A DNA stretch of 64,000 bases, taken from assembly GCF_000253295.1 (NCBI RefSeq), contig NC_015717.1, positions 2,976,001 through 3,040,000 on the forward strand. Direction: 5' to 3'. A model generated the notes under the pieces. It saw only the letters and a list, made by a program, of their open reading frames with translations. It made no database searches and was not told the origin of the DNA. Within the stretch, counting starts at the first letter, position 1. The number at the start of each line of letters is the position of its first letter. This document shows positions 15,619 to 24,545 of this stretch, piece after piece. Made by a program: the position numbers and the translations under genes. Source of the stretch: Hyphomicrobium sp. MC1 (GTDB taxonomy: Bacteria; Pseudomonadota; Alphaproteobacteria; Rhizobiales; Hyphomicrobiaceae).

Positions 15619-16647
15619 ATGCGCATCGGATTTGTCGTTTATCCAAACTGCTCGCTCATGGGGCTTGCCACTTCGGCGGTCTTCGAGGTCGCTAACGTCG
15701 TGCGCGGCGAGAACGTCTACGAAATGCTATTCCTGTCGGAGAATGGCGGGCTGATCAAAACCTCGCCGGGTCTCGTCTTGGATACGAAGCGGATCGGCGG
15801 GATCGCGATAGATACACTTATCGTTGACGGCGCGAACGAGCCGAAGCCGGCGTCGCCGGCCATGATCAAGTATCTTCAGTCAGCACAGCGCCGCTTCCGG
15901 CGCGTAGCAGCGACCTGCACGGGGGCGCTCGTCCTTGGCGATGCGGGACTGCTCGACGGTAAACGAGTGACGACCCACTGGCTCTTCGCGCGGACACTTC
16001 AGGAGAAATGTCCAACGGCCCTCGTCGACGAGGATCGCATTTTCATCAACGACGGCAAGATCTGGACGTCGGCGGGCATGAGCGCGGGTATCGATCTCGC
16101 GCTGGCATTGGTGGAAGCCGATCTCGGCGCGGAGACCGCGCGCTCAGTGGCGCGGAAGCTCGTGCTCTATCATCGCCGGTCTGGCGGACAATCGCAATTC
16201 TCCGAGCTTTTGGAGCTGGAGCCGAAGTCCGACCGCATTCAAACGGCGCTCAACTACGCGAAGAAAAACTTGCATCGGCCACTCACTGTCACGGATCTCG
16301 CCGGAGCTGCGCATTTAAGCCCGCGGCAATTCTCGCGCGCCTTTCGCGACGAGACGGGGCAATCTCCCGCAAAGGCAATCGAGTCGCTTCGCGTGGAGGC
16401 GGCCCGCATTTTGATGGAACAGTCACGACATTCGATCGACGTCGTTGCGCGACAGACAGGCTTTGCCGATCGCGGCCGGATGCGCCGGGCGTTTCTTCGC
16501 GTACTGGGCCAGCCGCCACAGGCCATCCGTCGCAGCGTCCGACAGGAGACCGAGCATCTGCGTGGACAATCCGGCAATGCGCGGCGTGCCGATAAGCCGT
16601 CCGTCACGAAAAAGCATGCGTCGCGCGGCACAGCTTCGGCTTGCTAG
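15619..16647 (+). CDS. GlxA-family AraC-type transcription regulator
   Basis: 342 residues. The N-terminal DJ-1/PfpI-like domain (about 1-170) has the elbow motif ATCTGALVLGDAGLLDGKRVTTHW, as in GlxA regulators. The C-terminal AraC DNA-binding domain (about 205-310) has two helix-turn-helix units (VTDLAGAAHLSPRQFSRAFRDETGQSP and IDVVARQTGFADRGRMRRAFLRVLGQPP). The last 30 residues are basic and disordered. The DJ-1 part usually senses a small metabolite. The likely target is the SDR gene divergently transcribed from 15507. Confidence 0.9.
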   Translation: MRIGFVVYPNCSLMGLATSAVFEVANVVRGENVYEMLFLSENGGLIKTSPGLVLDTKRIGGIAIDTLIVDGANEPKPASPAMIKYLQSAQRRFRRVAATCTGALVLGDAGLLDGKRVTTHWLFARTLQEKCPTALVDEDRIFINDGKIWTSAGMSAGIDLALALVEADLGAETARSVARKLVLYHRRSGGQSQFSELLELEPKSDRIQTALNYAKKNLHRPLTVTDLAGAAHLSPRQFSRAFRDETGQSPAKAIESLRVEAARILMEQSRHSIDVVARQTGFADRGRMRRAFLRVLGQPPQAIRRSVRQETEHLRGQSGNARRADKPSVTKKHASRGTASAC

Positions 16648-16928
16648 ACGATTGCCGGAACCATCGGTGGCGGTCGCCGCAGTTTTCCTGACCGTGTCAA
16701 GAATACAGACGTTCCGGACAAGCCAAAGACTTTCTCAATTCGTATTTTCTGAACGAAATTTACATTCGTGGCATATGCCACGAAGACGAGGCCTGAGCGG
16801 TTTTTTTCCACGATGCGCAGGCCGCAAACGCCGTGATGTAAGTCTTTGGAAGGATAGTCCTTAGTCCCCAATCCTGGAACTTTGGATCGGCTTCTCCGTT
16901 GATATGCAATCTTGCCGGAGTATGACCC

Positions 16929-17123
16929 GTGGATGGATATCTGAGCGACGTCCTGCTCGTCCTTTCAGTAATTGCAGCGCCAATCATTTTTTGCATGTTG
17001 TTGTATTACGGACTGACAATCAAAGATCGCCACCATCACGATGACGGCGAGCACGGCAAGCAACCGGGGGCGAGCACGGGAAATGCACAGCCCGGAGGGG
17101 ATGCGGGCGCCAAATCGGCGTAG
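16929..17123 (+). CDS. Small single-span membrane protein
   Basis: 64 residues: one transmembrane helix at about residues 7-27 (VLLVLSVIAAPIIFCMLLYYG), then a polar tail with a histidine/aspartate cluster HHHDDGEH and a Gly/Ala-rich end. GGAG lies 12 bases upstream, a rather long spacing. No family was recognised. The His/Asp cluster might bind metal, which is speculation. It is convergent with the DUF900 gene. Confidence 0.55.
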   Translation: MDGYLSDVLLVLSVIAAPIIFCMLLYYGLTIKDRHHHDDGEHGKQPGASTGNAQPGGDAGAKSA

Positions 17124-17161
17124 CCGCCAAGCTTATCAAGCGAACATCGCGACGTTCGCCG

Positions 17162-18724
17162 TCAGTTGGTCGCCTGAAAGCGCCAATACATTCCGCCCGG
17201 ACTTTCCACAGCAAGAATGCTCTTCAAGCGTTTGTCCGGCGGGCGGACACCAAATTCAACAAGCGCCTTAACGTCATCGAGAAGCGCCGGGTTCTCGGCG
17301 TAGCCCGAATGATTGAGTCCCAGCGCATCGGTCGAGACGGCCGTTACGTCGATCGTGTCGACGCCGGGAATGATCAACGGACCGTCTTTCGGAACATCAC
17401 CTGCGCGAGGGACACCGCCCCAGAACCGTTGAGAATATCCAAGCGCCCGATCGTTCGACGCGGCGTAGAGCGTTACGCCTTTGGCGAAGTCAGTGATCTC
17501 GCGCGCGATGATGTTGAACTTGTCCCGATCGACGTCGGGCGCCGCAAGAATGACTTGGCTGATGACGACGCCCTGCGGAATTTTCGGCCGCAGCCGTTCA
17601 AGCACGCGCAACAGCAGTTCGTTGCCCATCGAATGCGCGATGAGGCTGATCGACTTTGCGCCGCTCTTCTGGATAACCATGTCGAGGAATTCGGCGAGCA
17701 TCGGCTCGGCCTGCTCGACGCTGCCGTGATCATACGTATAGCTGGCGACGTTGCCACCGGACGGCCAGCTATAGAGGAACGGCACACCATCGAAACCCAA
17801 GTCGTAAGCAATCTGCGCCGTCCGGTAGAGAGCGCAATCGAATGACGTATTGAACCCGTGAATAAAAACAAAAGCGTGGTTCTTGAACGTCGATGATTTC
17901 GCCAGTTGTTCCTTCACGAGCGCCAGCATCTGATCTTCCGTCAGACTGGTGATCTCCTGCACGGTGAAGTGCTTATCGGGATCTTCCTTCTCGGCGTAGA
18001 TCTTGATTTTGAAATACGGAATCTCGATCACGCGTGGCCGCTCGATGTGCGGGACCTCGTGGCTGAACGGCACGGTGATGAGCGCGCGGCCAAGCTGCAA
18101 CTTGTGTCCGCGATCGGAACTGAATTGAAGGCGCGTCGGATCGGGCTCAACCGCGCGATCGGTGCCGTAGAAAACCGGAACGACTTTATATTTCTTGTTC
18201 GGATCGGTCTCGACGGCAGCGCGACCGGCGGCGCCCGGTGCAGCTGGCGGCGGCATCGCAACGACGGGTGGTGGCGGCGGCGGTGCTGGAGACGGCGAAG
18301 CGGTGGGAGCGGCTCCGGCAGATTCTTCCTCGGGTGTCCGAGCAGCGCCGGCAGGTGAAGGTTCGGACGATGGCGGCTCAGCTGCGGTATCGGCATCCTC
18401 ATCCGGCGCGGCAGCCTTCTTCTTGCGATAATAATGGTAAGTTCCGGGCTTCTCGTCGCTGCCGCTCGAGGCTTGGCTTTGCTCTTGCGCGTCGGATTGT
18501 TCGGGAGCCGCTGGCTTAGGCGCGCTCGCCTCCGGCGCAGGAGGTGCAGCAGGTGCGGGCGAGCCCGCAGGCGCTTCCTCGATGGAGCGTGATTGATTAT
18601 CGGCGGTCTTGCCGATCTTCGGGGTCTCTGAACATGCCGTCAGCAGGCCGCATGCGATAATGGCCGTCAGGCCGATCCTTGCGAGCGATGCCGGCCGCCG
18701 CCAGCGTTCGGTAACCCAAGTCAC
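17162..18724 (-). CDS. Lipoprotein alpha/beta hydrolase (DUF900)
   Basis: 520 residues from GTG 18724, with GGAGGG four bases upstream. A signal peptide ends in the lipobox LTAC (Cys31), so the protein is lipid-anchored. A disordered region rich in Ala, Pro, Ser and Glu (about 35-185) follows. The hydrolase domain then shows VPVFYGTDRAV, FVFIHGFNTSFD, LYSWPSGG and the nucleophile elbow AHSMG, as in DUF900 proteins. The expected activity is esterase or lipase-like in the periplasm or at the outer membrane; the natural substrate is unknown. It is convergent with the small membrane-protein gene, and meaB starts divergently 170 bp away. Confidence 0.87.
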   Translation of the reverse strand: MTWVTERWRRPASLARIGLTAIIACGLLTACSETPKIGKTADNQSRSIEEAPAGSPAPAAPPAPEASAPKPAAPEQSDAQEQSQASSGSDEKPGTYHYYRKKKAAAPDEDADTAAEPPSSEPSPAGAARTPEEESAGAAPTASPSPAPPPPPPVVAMPPPAAPGAAGRAAVETDPNKKYKVVPVFYGTDRAVEPDPTRLQFSSDRGHKLQLGRALITVPFSHEVPHIERPRVIEIPYFKIKIYAEKEDPDKHFTVQEITSLTEDQMLALVKEQLAKSSTFKNHAFVFIHGFNTSFDCALYRTAQIAYDLGFDGVPFLYSWPSGGNVASYTYDHGSVEQAEPMLAEFLDMVIQKSGAKSISLIAHSMGNELLLRVLERLRPKIPQGVVISQVILAAPDVDRDKFNIIAREITDFAKGVTLYAASNDRALGYSQRFWGGVPRAGDVPKDGPLIIPGVDTIDVTAVSTDALGLNHSGYAENPALLDDVKALVEFGVRPPDKRLKSILAVESPGGMYWRFQATN

Positions 18725-18894
18725 GCTACCCTCCCTCCAACGCCCCGCCTAAGGCTACGGAGCTTGGGCTCCGCAAGCAACCGGATCTATGGCATGTGAT
18801 TGTGACGGCCAAGAGCGAAATCGCAGCTTGCAGCGGCGTCGTTTTTCTTGTCCAACGTCCCCTTTGTGAACGAACAGGATTCAGCATTTAAGCC

Positions 18895-19896
18895 ATGGCC
18901 GTTACCACACTCCCAGCACACAGAATTTCGGTTGCCGACTATGTGTCGGGCATTGCTGGCGGGGACCGGGCGATGCTGGCACGCGCCATCACGCTTGTGG
19001 AAAGTTCGAACCCGGAGCACGGCCGCCTCGCCCAGAAGGTGCTGCAGGAGCTGTTGCCGAAAACCGGCAATGCCGTTCGCCTCGGCATCACCGGCGTACC
19101 GGGCGTCGGCAAATCGACGACCATCGATCAGCTCGGCATGAACCTGATCTCCGAGGGGTACCTCGTGGCGGTATTGGCGATTGATCCGACGTCGAAGCGT
19201 TCGGGCGGCTCCATTCTGGGTGACAAAACGCGGATGAGTTCGCTGGCGCAGGAGCGAAACGCGTTCATTCGTCCGTCGCCCTCGTCCGGCACGCTCGGCG
19301 GCGTGACGCGGCGCACGCGCGAAACGATGGCGCTCGTCGAAGCGGCCGGCTTCGATGTGGTGATCGTGGAGACGGTGGGCGTCGGGCAATCGGAAGTCGC
19401 CGTTGCCGACATGGTCGATTTCTTTTTGGTGCTGCTGCTCGCAGGCGGCGGAGACGATCTTCAAGGCATCAAGAAAGGCATTATCGAGCTTGCCGACATG
19501 ATCGCCATCAATAAGGCTGACGGCGACAACGTCAAACGGGCGGAGAGCGCGGCCGGCGACTACAAGAACGCGCTGCAGATTTTTACCCCCCATGGCGCGA
19601 CGTGGTTTCCGCCCGTGCTGACGGTTTCGGGGCGCGACAACCGCGGACTTAAAGAGCTTTGGGAAAAGGTTCTCGAACATCGCAAAACGATGTCGGAGAC
19701 CGGCGAGTTTGCCAAGCGGCGGCAGGTTCAGGCCGTGTCATGGATGCGCGACATGCTGGAAGACCGGCTTATGGGCGCGCTCAAGGCCAATCCTCAGGTC
19801 GGAGCCGAGCTTCCGAAAATTGAAGCGGCCGTGCGTAACGGCACACTCCTGCCAACGCTTGCCGTCGACAAAGTCATGACTATGATGGGGCTTTGA
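18895..19896 (+). CDS. meaB: Methylmalonyl-CoA mutase-associated GTPase MeaB
   Basis: 333 residues, the usual MeaB length. The Walker A motif GVPGVGKST starts at residue 67; further signs are IDPTSKRSGGSILGDKTRM, the switch region VETVGVGQSE and the guanine-specificity motif NKADGDN. MeaB protects and reloads the B12-dependent methylmalonyl-CoA mutase by gating cobalamin delivery and release. The mutase genes are not in this window. In methylotrophic alphaproteobacteria this step belongs to the ethylmalonyl-CoA or propionate route. It is convergent with the esterase gene, with six bases between the stops. Confidence 0.96.
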   Translation: MAVTTLPAHRISVADYVSGIAGGDRAMLARAITLVESSNPEHGRLAQKVLQELLPKTGNAVRLGITGVPGVGKSTTIDQLGMNLISEGYLVAVLAIDPTSKRSGGSILGDKTRMSSLAQERNAFIRPSPSSGTLGGVTRRTRETMALVEAAGFDVVIVETVGVGQSEVAVADMVDFFLVLLLAGGGDDLQGIKKGIIELADMIAINKADGDNVKRAESAAGDYKNALQIFTPHGATWFPPVLTVSGRDNRGLKELWEKVLEHRKTMSETGEFAKRRQVQAVSWMRDMLEDRLMGALKANPQVGAELPKIEAAVRNGTLLPTLAVDKVMTMMGL

Positions 19897-19902
19897 CGAT
19901 TC

Positions 19903-21039
19903 TCACGCTTTGAGGTGCGTATCGAAGAAGCCAACGATCTCATCGAAGGCCTCCTTCGTTTCCGGGACGAACGGCGTCAGGAACTGGGCGTGGCTTTCGC
20001 CTTCGAAGACTTGCAATACAGCATGGACGCCAGCCTGCCTGAGCTTGCGGTGCGTTCGGACCGTGTCACTCAGGATCAGATCGCGCGTGCCCGATGTGAG
20101 AATGGCGGGCGGAAAGCCGCGGAAATCGCCGAAGATCGGCGACAATTCGGGAAAGGTTAGATCGTGCGTTCCGGCATACAGCGTCGTAGCCGCGTGAGCC
20201 CAGCCCGCCCCCGAGACAAGCGTACCGTCGACATACGCGTTCGCCATGACGGTGTCGCCGGACCATGTCAGGTCTGCGCATGGGCTTGCCGGAGCGATGG
20301 CGCCGGGCAGCGGCAAACCCTGGGATCTCGCGCGCAAAATCGTCGACAGCGTCAGCCCGCCGCCCGCCGACGTACCAAAGATCGCCATCTTGCTTGGCTC
20401 ATACGATGCCAGCAGCACGCGCCAGACGGCCGTTACATCGTCGAGCGCTGCCGGGAACAGATAGTCGGGCGCCATCCGGTAATCGATCGAGACGACGCGG
20501 CATTTGCTGTAGCCTGCCATCAGCATACCCTCGCCCGCGCCAGCTTCGCCCGGAAACAGCACGAAGCCGCCGCCATGAATATGAACCAGCAAGCGGTTGC
20601 GGTTGTTCGGCGCGATTTCCGGCGGCGTGATGACGAACACCGGCACGCCGGCCATCGTCGTGCTTTCGACGTGAAGGGAAAATTTCTCTTTGATCGCGGC
20701 GATATTGCTCGCCGCTGACGCCGCGCTCTTGAGAGCAAGTTGTTTCCAGGCTGTCGTGTCCTGGGGAATGTCGTCCCAGCCTACCGGATATGGCGAGCCG
20801 ATGATCGCCTGCAGTTCCGGGCTCACGGTTTTGGGAACCGGCAGCTCGCGTGCAGGGATTTTGCGGGGCGGCGGACCGGCTGTGGGCGGAGGCTGAGCAG
20901 GTGAAGTGGCCGGCGCGGTCACCGCCTCCTCGGCTGTCACTGCCGATGGGATCAGAGCAGCCGCCAGGGACGTCCCAAGAAATCCACGCCGCGAGATCGC
21001 TCCCGGCTTGCTCAATGCCGTAAAAGGAAATCCGCTCAT
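19903..21039 (-). CDS. Tat-exported alpha/beta hydrolase (hormone-sensitive lipase type)
   Basis: 378 residues. A twin-arginine signal, SRRGFLG, followed by a hydrophobic stretch ending near VTAEEA, indicates Tat export. A Pro/Ala-rich linker follows. The catalytic domain has the oxyanion-hole motif HGGGFVL, the nucleophile motif GTSAGG, and a C-terminal SHAQFL region with the catalytic His, as in the HSL/carboxylesterase family. It should hydrolyse acyl esters in the periplasm; the substrate is unknown. It is convergent with meaB. Confidence 0.88.
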   Translation of the reverse strand: MSGFPFTALSKPGAISRRGFLGTSLAAALIPSAVTAEEAVTAPATSPAQPPPTAGPPPRKIPARELPVPKTVSPELQAIIGSPYPVGWDDIPQDTTAWKQLALKSAASAASNIAAIKEKFSLHVESTTMAGVPVFVITPPEIAPNNRNRLLVHIHGGGFVLFPGEAGAGEGMLMAGYSKCRVVSIDYRMAPDYLFPAALDDVTAVWRVLLASYEPSKMAIFGTSAGGGLTLSTILRARSQGLPLPGAIAPASPCADLTWSGDTVMANAYVDGTLVSGAGWAHAATTLYAGTHDLTFPELSPIFGDFRGFPPAILTSGTRDLILSDTVRTHRKLRQAGVHAVLQVFEGESHAQFLTPFVPETKEAFDEIVGFFDTHLKA

Positions 21040-21248
21040 GATCGCTCCCTTCGATTGCGGGAACGAACAACGGGCATTCTTCCCCTCGCGTCAAGGCCAG
21101 GAAGCTGAGGTGGCGTCGAGGCTTATCGCTCGGCTCGCGAACATGCACGGCCAAGCACTTGCATCGCCAGCCTGTCGGCCAACAGCACGCCGTCATCAGG
21201 CCACTCGATTAGTCGGAGCGTAGGCGCTGTGTGGGAAAGCACGCGCAC

Positions 21249-21998
21249 TTATTGAAGGGTGGCGCGCAGTTCTTCGTCCGTCGCCGCGGCCCACTTGATC
21301 GGGACGTTCTCACGTTCCTCGGCGATGGCTTCCAGGGCCGGGACGTCCTTGAGGCGGAGGCCGTGAGGCGGTGCCGTCTCGATTAGTCCGCGCATTTCGA
21401 GTTGCATCAGCGCAAGCGCGAGAAGATCGACGCTCAGGCCGAGAAAATCGGCGATGACGCCACAATCGACGGTATCGTCGATGAAGCTCGGATCGCCGCC
21501 TTCGTCGTGGATACGATGTGATACGGCGACAAGAAAGGCGGCCAGCCGAACCATCGGGCGTTCGCGCGCGGCGCTCGCCAAGCTTTCGCGACGGAAAGCA
21601 AATTCGCGTTCGACGGCGTCGTGGTAGCGCGCCTTGTTGTGCGGGTCGTCCTCAATGAGCCCTTCAAGAGCATCGCGTTCGAAACAACGGATCGTCGCGT
21701 CGACGGTCGCGCGGGCGTTGGCGGTGTGCCGGTCGAGGAAGCCCATGCCGACCAGCTCACCAGCGAGCACATGCTCGATGATCTCTATGCGGAGGTCGGG
21801 ATGGATACGGTAAATGCACAGCGCGCCGGACTCGACCCGATACACTTTCGTTTTGATATCGCCGGCCTCGAACAAAAGCTCATTGCGGGCCAAGGTTCGG
21901 AGCGAGGTATCCGAGGTATCAGTGTCTTGAATTGTCAGCGCGGCGACATTGGCGGCGCCTGCCCCGTTGCCGTCACCGGCTATGTCCATCCGCAGCAT
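21249..21998 (-). CDS. Crp/Fnr-family transcription regulator
   Basis: 249 residues from ATG 21998, which has GGAG seven bases upstream; a GTG at 22013 is possible. A cyclic-nucleotide-binding-like beta-roll (about 25-130: LLFEAGDIKTKVYRVESGALCIYR, then ELVGMGFL) is followed by a dimerisation helix. The C-terminal helix-turn-helix reads CGVIADFLGLSVDLLALALMQLEMRGLI. There is no N-terminal cysteine cluster for an Fe-S centre, so it is not a classical Fnr and is more like FixK-type regulators. The ligand and targets are unknown. It faces away from the polysaccharide locus across a 360-bp gap. Confidence 0.85.
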   Translation of the reverse strand: MLRMDIAGDGNGAGAANVAALTIQDTDTSDTSLRTLARNELLFEAGDIKTKVYRVESGALCIYRIHPDLRIEIIEHVLAGELVGMGFLDRHTANARATVDATIRCFERDALEGLIEDDPHNKARYHDAVEREFAFRRESLASAARERPMVRLAAFLVAVSHRIHDEGGDPSFIDDTVDCGVIADFLGLSVDLLALALMQLEMRGLIETAPPHGLRLKDVPALEAIAEERENVPIKWAAATDEELRATLQ

Positions 21999-22357
21999 AC
22001 CCAAACTCCACACTGCAAATATGTTTGTCCCGCCGACTTGTTAACCATGCGGCGCCAGCAAAAATCTTTCGGAAAAGAATGAAATGTTCGTGCAGGGCAA
22101 TACCGATATCGCGATCAACACGCAATAGACGTGCAGCACTTATTTTGCCGCATTTTTTGAACCAGGTCTAATTCTTTCGAATAGGAACGCGCGCCATTCA
22201 CGCTTCCGAGACGAGAGACGACCGTTCAAATCGTCGATATTGGCCCGCCGTTCATTTCCATTTTCCGACGGCCCTTAACGCGGTGAAAGCCGTTAGGTTC
22301 CGGGCATCGAAAGAACGGGTCAGTCGAAGCTATGTCGTCGGAATGAAAAGAGATATT
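21999..22357. other. Gene-free stretch between regulator and polysaccharide locus
   Basis: About 360 bp without a credible gene. It holds the promoter region of the Crp-type regulator and the 3' end of the sugar-transferase transcript. No strong palindrome or terminator was seen. Confidence 0.5.
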
Positions 22358-23818
22358 TCAGACGAGATTATGTTCCGGAATATCGGCGGACAGAATAGAC
22401 GGCTGATCGTTACGAATGGCCTGCCAAGCCTCCTGAATCGCGTTCCGATCGACCCTCTCGCCAAATAAAACCATGCGTGCGGTCTGCGCGAGTATTTTCA
22501 CGTCGAGTGTGAAGGATGCATTCCTGATATACCAAAGATCGAGAGCGGCTTTATCTTCACTCGAAATGTCACGGCCTCCTTTGATCTGCGCCCAGCCCGT
22601 CAGACCGGGACGGAGACACAAGCGGGCAGCAGGCGCGGACGGCTGATCAACCGGCAGCAGGGGCCGCGGTCCGACGAACGACATGTCGCCGACGAGCACG
22701 TTGTAGATCTGGGGCAGCTCGTCGAGACGCAGCCGTCGCAACAGGCGACCGACCGTAGAGACGCGTTCAGCATCTGTCAGGGCACGGCCTGCGCGATCCC
22801 GCGGCGGCCCCATGGTGCGGAATTTCAGCACCTTGATCGGATTGCCGCGTGCACCGGGGCGCTGCTGCCAAAATATCGCTGGGGCGCCAACGTCGAGAAG
22901 AACCACCATTGCGACGACGAGCATCAACGGAGCAAACACCACAATGCCGACGAGCGCTGCGGTGGCATCGATGAAGCGCTTCCAGGGCAGATAGGCGTTG
23001 AACGAAGGCTCCAGGCCGTTGGCCGCCGCCTCGATAGCGGCGTCGGCACCCTCTCGTAGACCGTAACGCGGCGGCAGCCAGTCGACGCGGATCATGCCGC
23101 CATCCCGCAGCTGCACCAGCGCGGCCTGTGCTTTTTCCGAAAGTGCGGCCGGTGGCAACGCCACGACGATACGGTCGACGAAGACGCCATGGACGGCGAG
23201 GTCGTGCAGGACCTCGCAAACTGCATCCGGCGTACCGAGAATTTTTCGCGATCGTAGCCGTCGGCCGCGGTGACGACGGGAGGGAGACAGGATGCCGACG
23301 ATTTCCGTTCTTTCTCCCGCGTCCTTGGCGTCGCCGTAGAGAAAAATGTCGGTCTGCGGACTGAGCCCCACTATCAGTACGTTTTTGCGAAAGCCACCGA
23401 TACTTCCATGGGGGCCCCGTGCGCGGCGCCGGCGATCGTGGCGGATGCGCGTTGCGACGCGCACTCCGATCAGCGCGTAGAGTATCAGCAGACTCTGCAA
23501 GATCAGCAGATTGGGCGTGATCAGCACCGCCTGATCGAAAACGAACGCCAGCGCCGTCGTGAGCGCGACTATCCACACTACGGCAGCGGCCACGCGCACG
23601 CCGTCACCCAGCGACGTGAAACGCCAAACGGTGCGGTTGAGACCGAAGATCAGCATCACAGGAATGGCCGCCGAGAGCGTGAAAGCCCCATACGCGCTTG
23701 CCGCCGCTATTGCGGACGTGACCGGCCCAGGCATCGTGACAACGACGGCAATAAGCGTCGACATCGAAACGAGCACGAGATCGACGACAAGCAAAACAAA
23801 ACAATGCATTCCGACCAC
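22358..23818 (-). CDS. Undecaprenyl-phosphate sugar-1-phosphate transferase (initiating enzyme)
   Basis: 486 residues with the WbaP/PssY-type layout. Four N-terminal membrane helices (to about 130) and a CoA-binding-like central domain come first, then a fifth membrane segment (about 285-305). The cytosolic catalytic domain has the motifs KFRTM, LRRLRLDELPQIYNVLVGDMSFVGPRP and CLRPGLTGWAQIKGG. It transfers a sugar-1-phosphate to undecaprenyl phosphate at the inner membrane, the first step of polymer repeat-unit synthesis. It is the only initiating transferase in the locus. It is divergent from the NusG-like gene, and a GGACTA box lies about 25 bp upstream of its start. Confidence 0.93.
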   Translation of the reverse strand: MVGMHCFVLLVVDLVLVSMSTLIAVVVTMPGPVTSAIAAASAYGAFTLSAAIPVMLIFGLNRTVWRFTSLGDGVRVAAAVVWIVALTTALAFVFDQAVLITPNLLILQSLLILYALIGVRVATRIRHDRRRRARGPHGSIGGFRKNVLIVGLSPQTDIFLYGDAKDAGERTEIVGILSPSRRHRGRRLRSRKILGTPDAVCEVLHDLAVHGVFVDRIVVALPPAALSEKAQAALVQLRDGGMIRVDWLPPRYGLREGADAAIEAAANGLEPSFNAYLPWKRFIDATAALVGIVVFAPLMLVVAMVVLLDVGAPAIFWQQRPGARGNPIKVLKFRTMGPPRDRAGRALTDAERVSTVGRLLRRLRLDELPQIYNVLVGDMSFVGPRPLLPVDQPSAPAARLCLRPGLTGWAQIKGGRDISSEDKAALDLWYIRNASFTLDVKILAQTARMVLFGERVDRNAIQEAWQAIRNDQPSILSADIPEHNLV

Positions 23819-23987
23819 CCAGGCGAATCGACCCCACCATACCTAGTCCTTTATAATCATAATTTGCACCCCTTACTAAGGTTCGTCCACAATCCATCAA
23901 ACCCCAAAATTTGCATTTTTCAACGATTTTTCCGGGCGCAAACTGAACTGATGGGCGAGATTCGTATTAGACCTTCAGAAAATCTGC

Positions 23988-24010
23988 TATGATCCTTTTA
24001 GATCATTTTA
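23988..24010 (+). promoter_or_regulatory. Possible promoter -10 and 10-bp tandem repeat in NusG-like leader
   Basis: TATGAT (23988-23993) is a good -10 box with only a weak -35 (TTAGAC at 23967). It overlaps a tandem repeat, GATCCTTTTA then GATCATTTTA (23991-24010), 20 bp before the GTG start at 24030. Confidence 0.35.
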
Positions 24011-24029
24011 GAACTGCAAGGGGTAATAC

Positions 24030-24545
24030 GTGGATTCTTCGACTGCTGACGATGCCGCGTGGATCGCGGTCAACGTGCATCCCAATCGCGAGCACACCGC
24101 GGAAATGCATCTTCGCAATCAGGGGTACGAGGTCTACGTCCCCGTGCTGCGGAAACAAATCCGGCATGCTCGACAAGTGCGCGAGGTATTGCGTCCGCTT
24201 TTTCCGGGCTATCTTTTTGCACGCCTCACGCATTCTACCATGCGATGGCGACCAATCCTGTCGACCGTTGGCGTCAGGTCCGTCGTGTGCATGGGAGAAG
24301 CGCCGAGTGTCGTCTCTCGTGCCTTTATCGACGATCTGAAATCGCGAGAAACGAACGGTGTCATCTCTCGCTCAGCTACAGCGCCGCAAGTAGGCGATAC
24401 GGTTCGCGTCTCTTACGGCGCTCTCGACGGTCTCGCCGGCAAAATCATCGCGCTTTCGGAAAACGATCGTATCGTCCTGCTAATGGATATGTTGAGCCGC
24501 CCCGTCCGCGTTACGGTTCCTGGCGCTTTGCTATCGGTGGCTTAA
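24030..24545 (+). CDS. NusG-family transcription antiterminator of the polysaccharide locus
   Basis: 171 residues from GTG 24030, preceded by AAGGGG. The N-terminal NGN domain (about 10-105) reads WIAVNVHPNREHTAEMHLRN and LFPGYLFARL. The C-terminal KOW domain (about 120-171) reads VGDTVRVSYGALDGLAGKIIAL. This is the architecture of specialised NusG paralogues such as RfaH or UpxY, which bind RNA polymerase and prevent early termination in long polysaccharide operons. The gene stands alone on the plus strand inside the locus. Its 3' end overlaps the 3' end of the convergent glycosyltransferase gene by 35 bp. I found no convincing ops-like element. Confidence 0.88.
   Translation: MDSSTADDAAWIAVNVHPNREHTAEMHLRNQGYEVYVPVLRKQIRHARQVREVLRPLFPGYLFARLTHSTMRWRPILSTVGVRSVVCMGEAPSVVSRAFIDDLKSRETNGVISRSATAPQVGDTVRVSYGALDGLAGKIIALSENDRIVLLMDMLSRPVRVTVPGALLSVA

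Noticed and set aside
18722..18730. ops-like GGTAGCGTG on the minus strand
   Set aside because: It coincides with the RBS and GTG start of the DUF900 gene, outside the polysaccharide locus, so it is probably chance.
23270..23992. 240-codon open frame opposite the sugar transferase start
   Set aside because: Arg/His/Gln-rich and antisense to conserved coding sequence, running through the divergent promoter.
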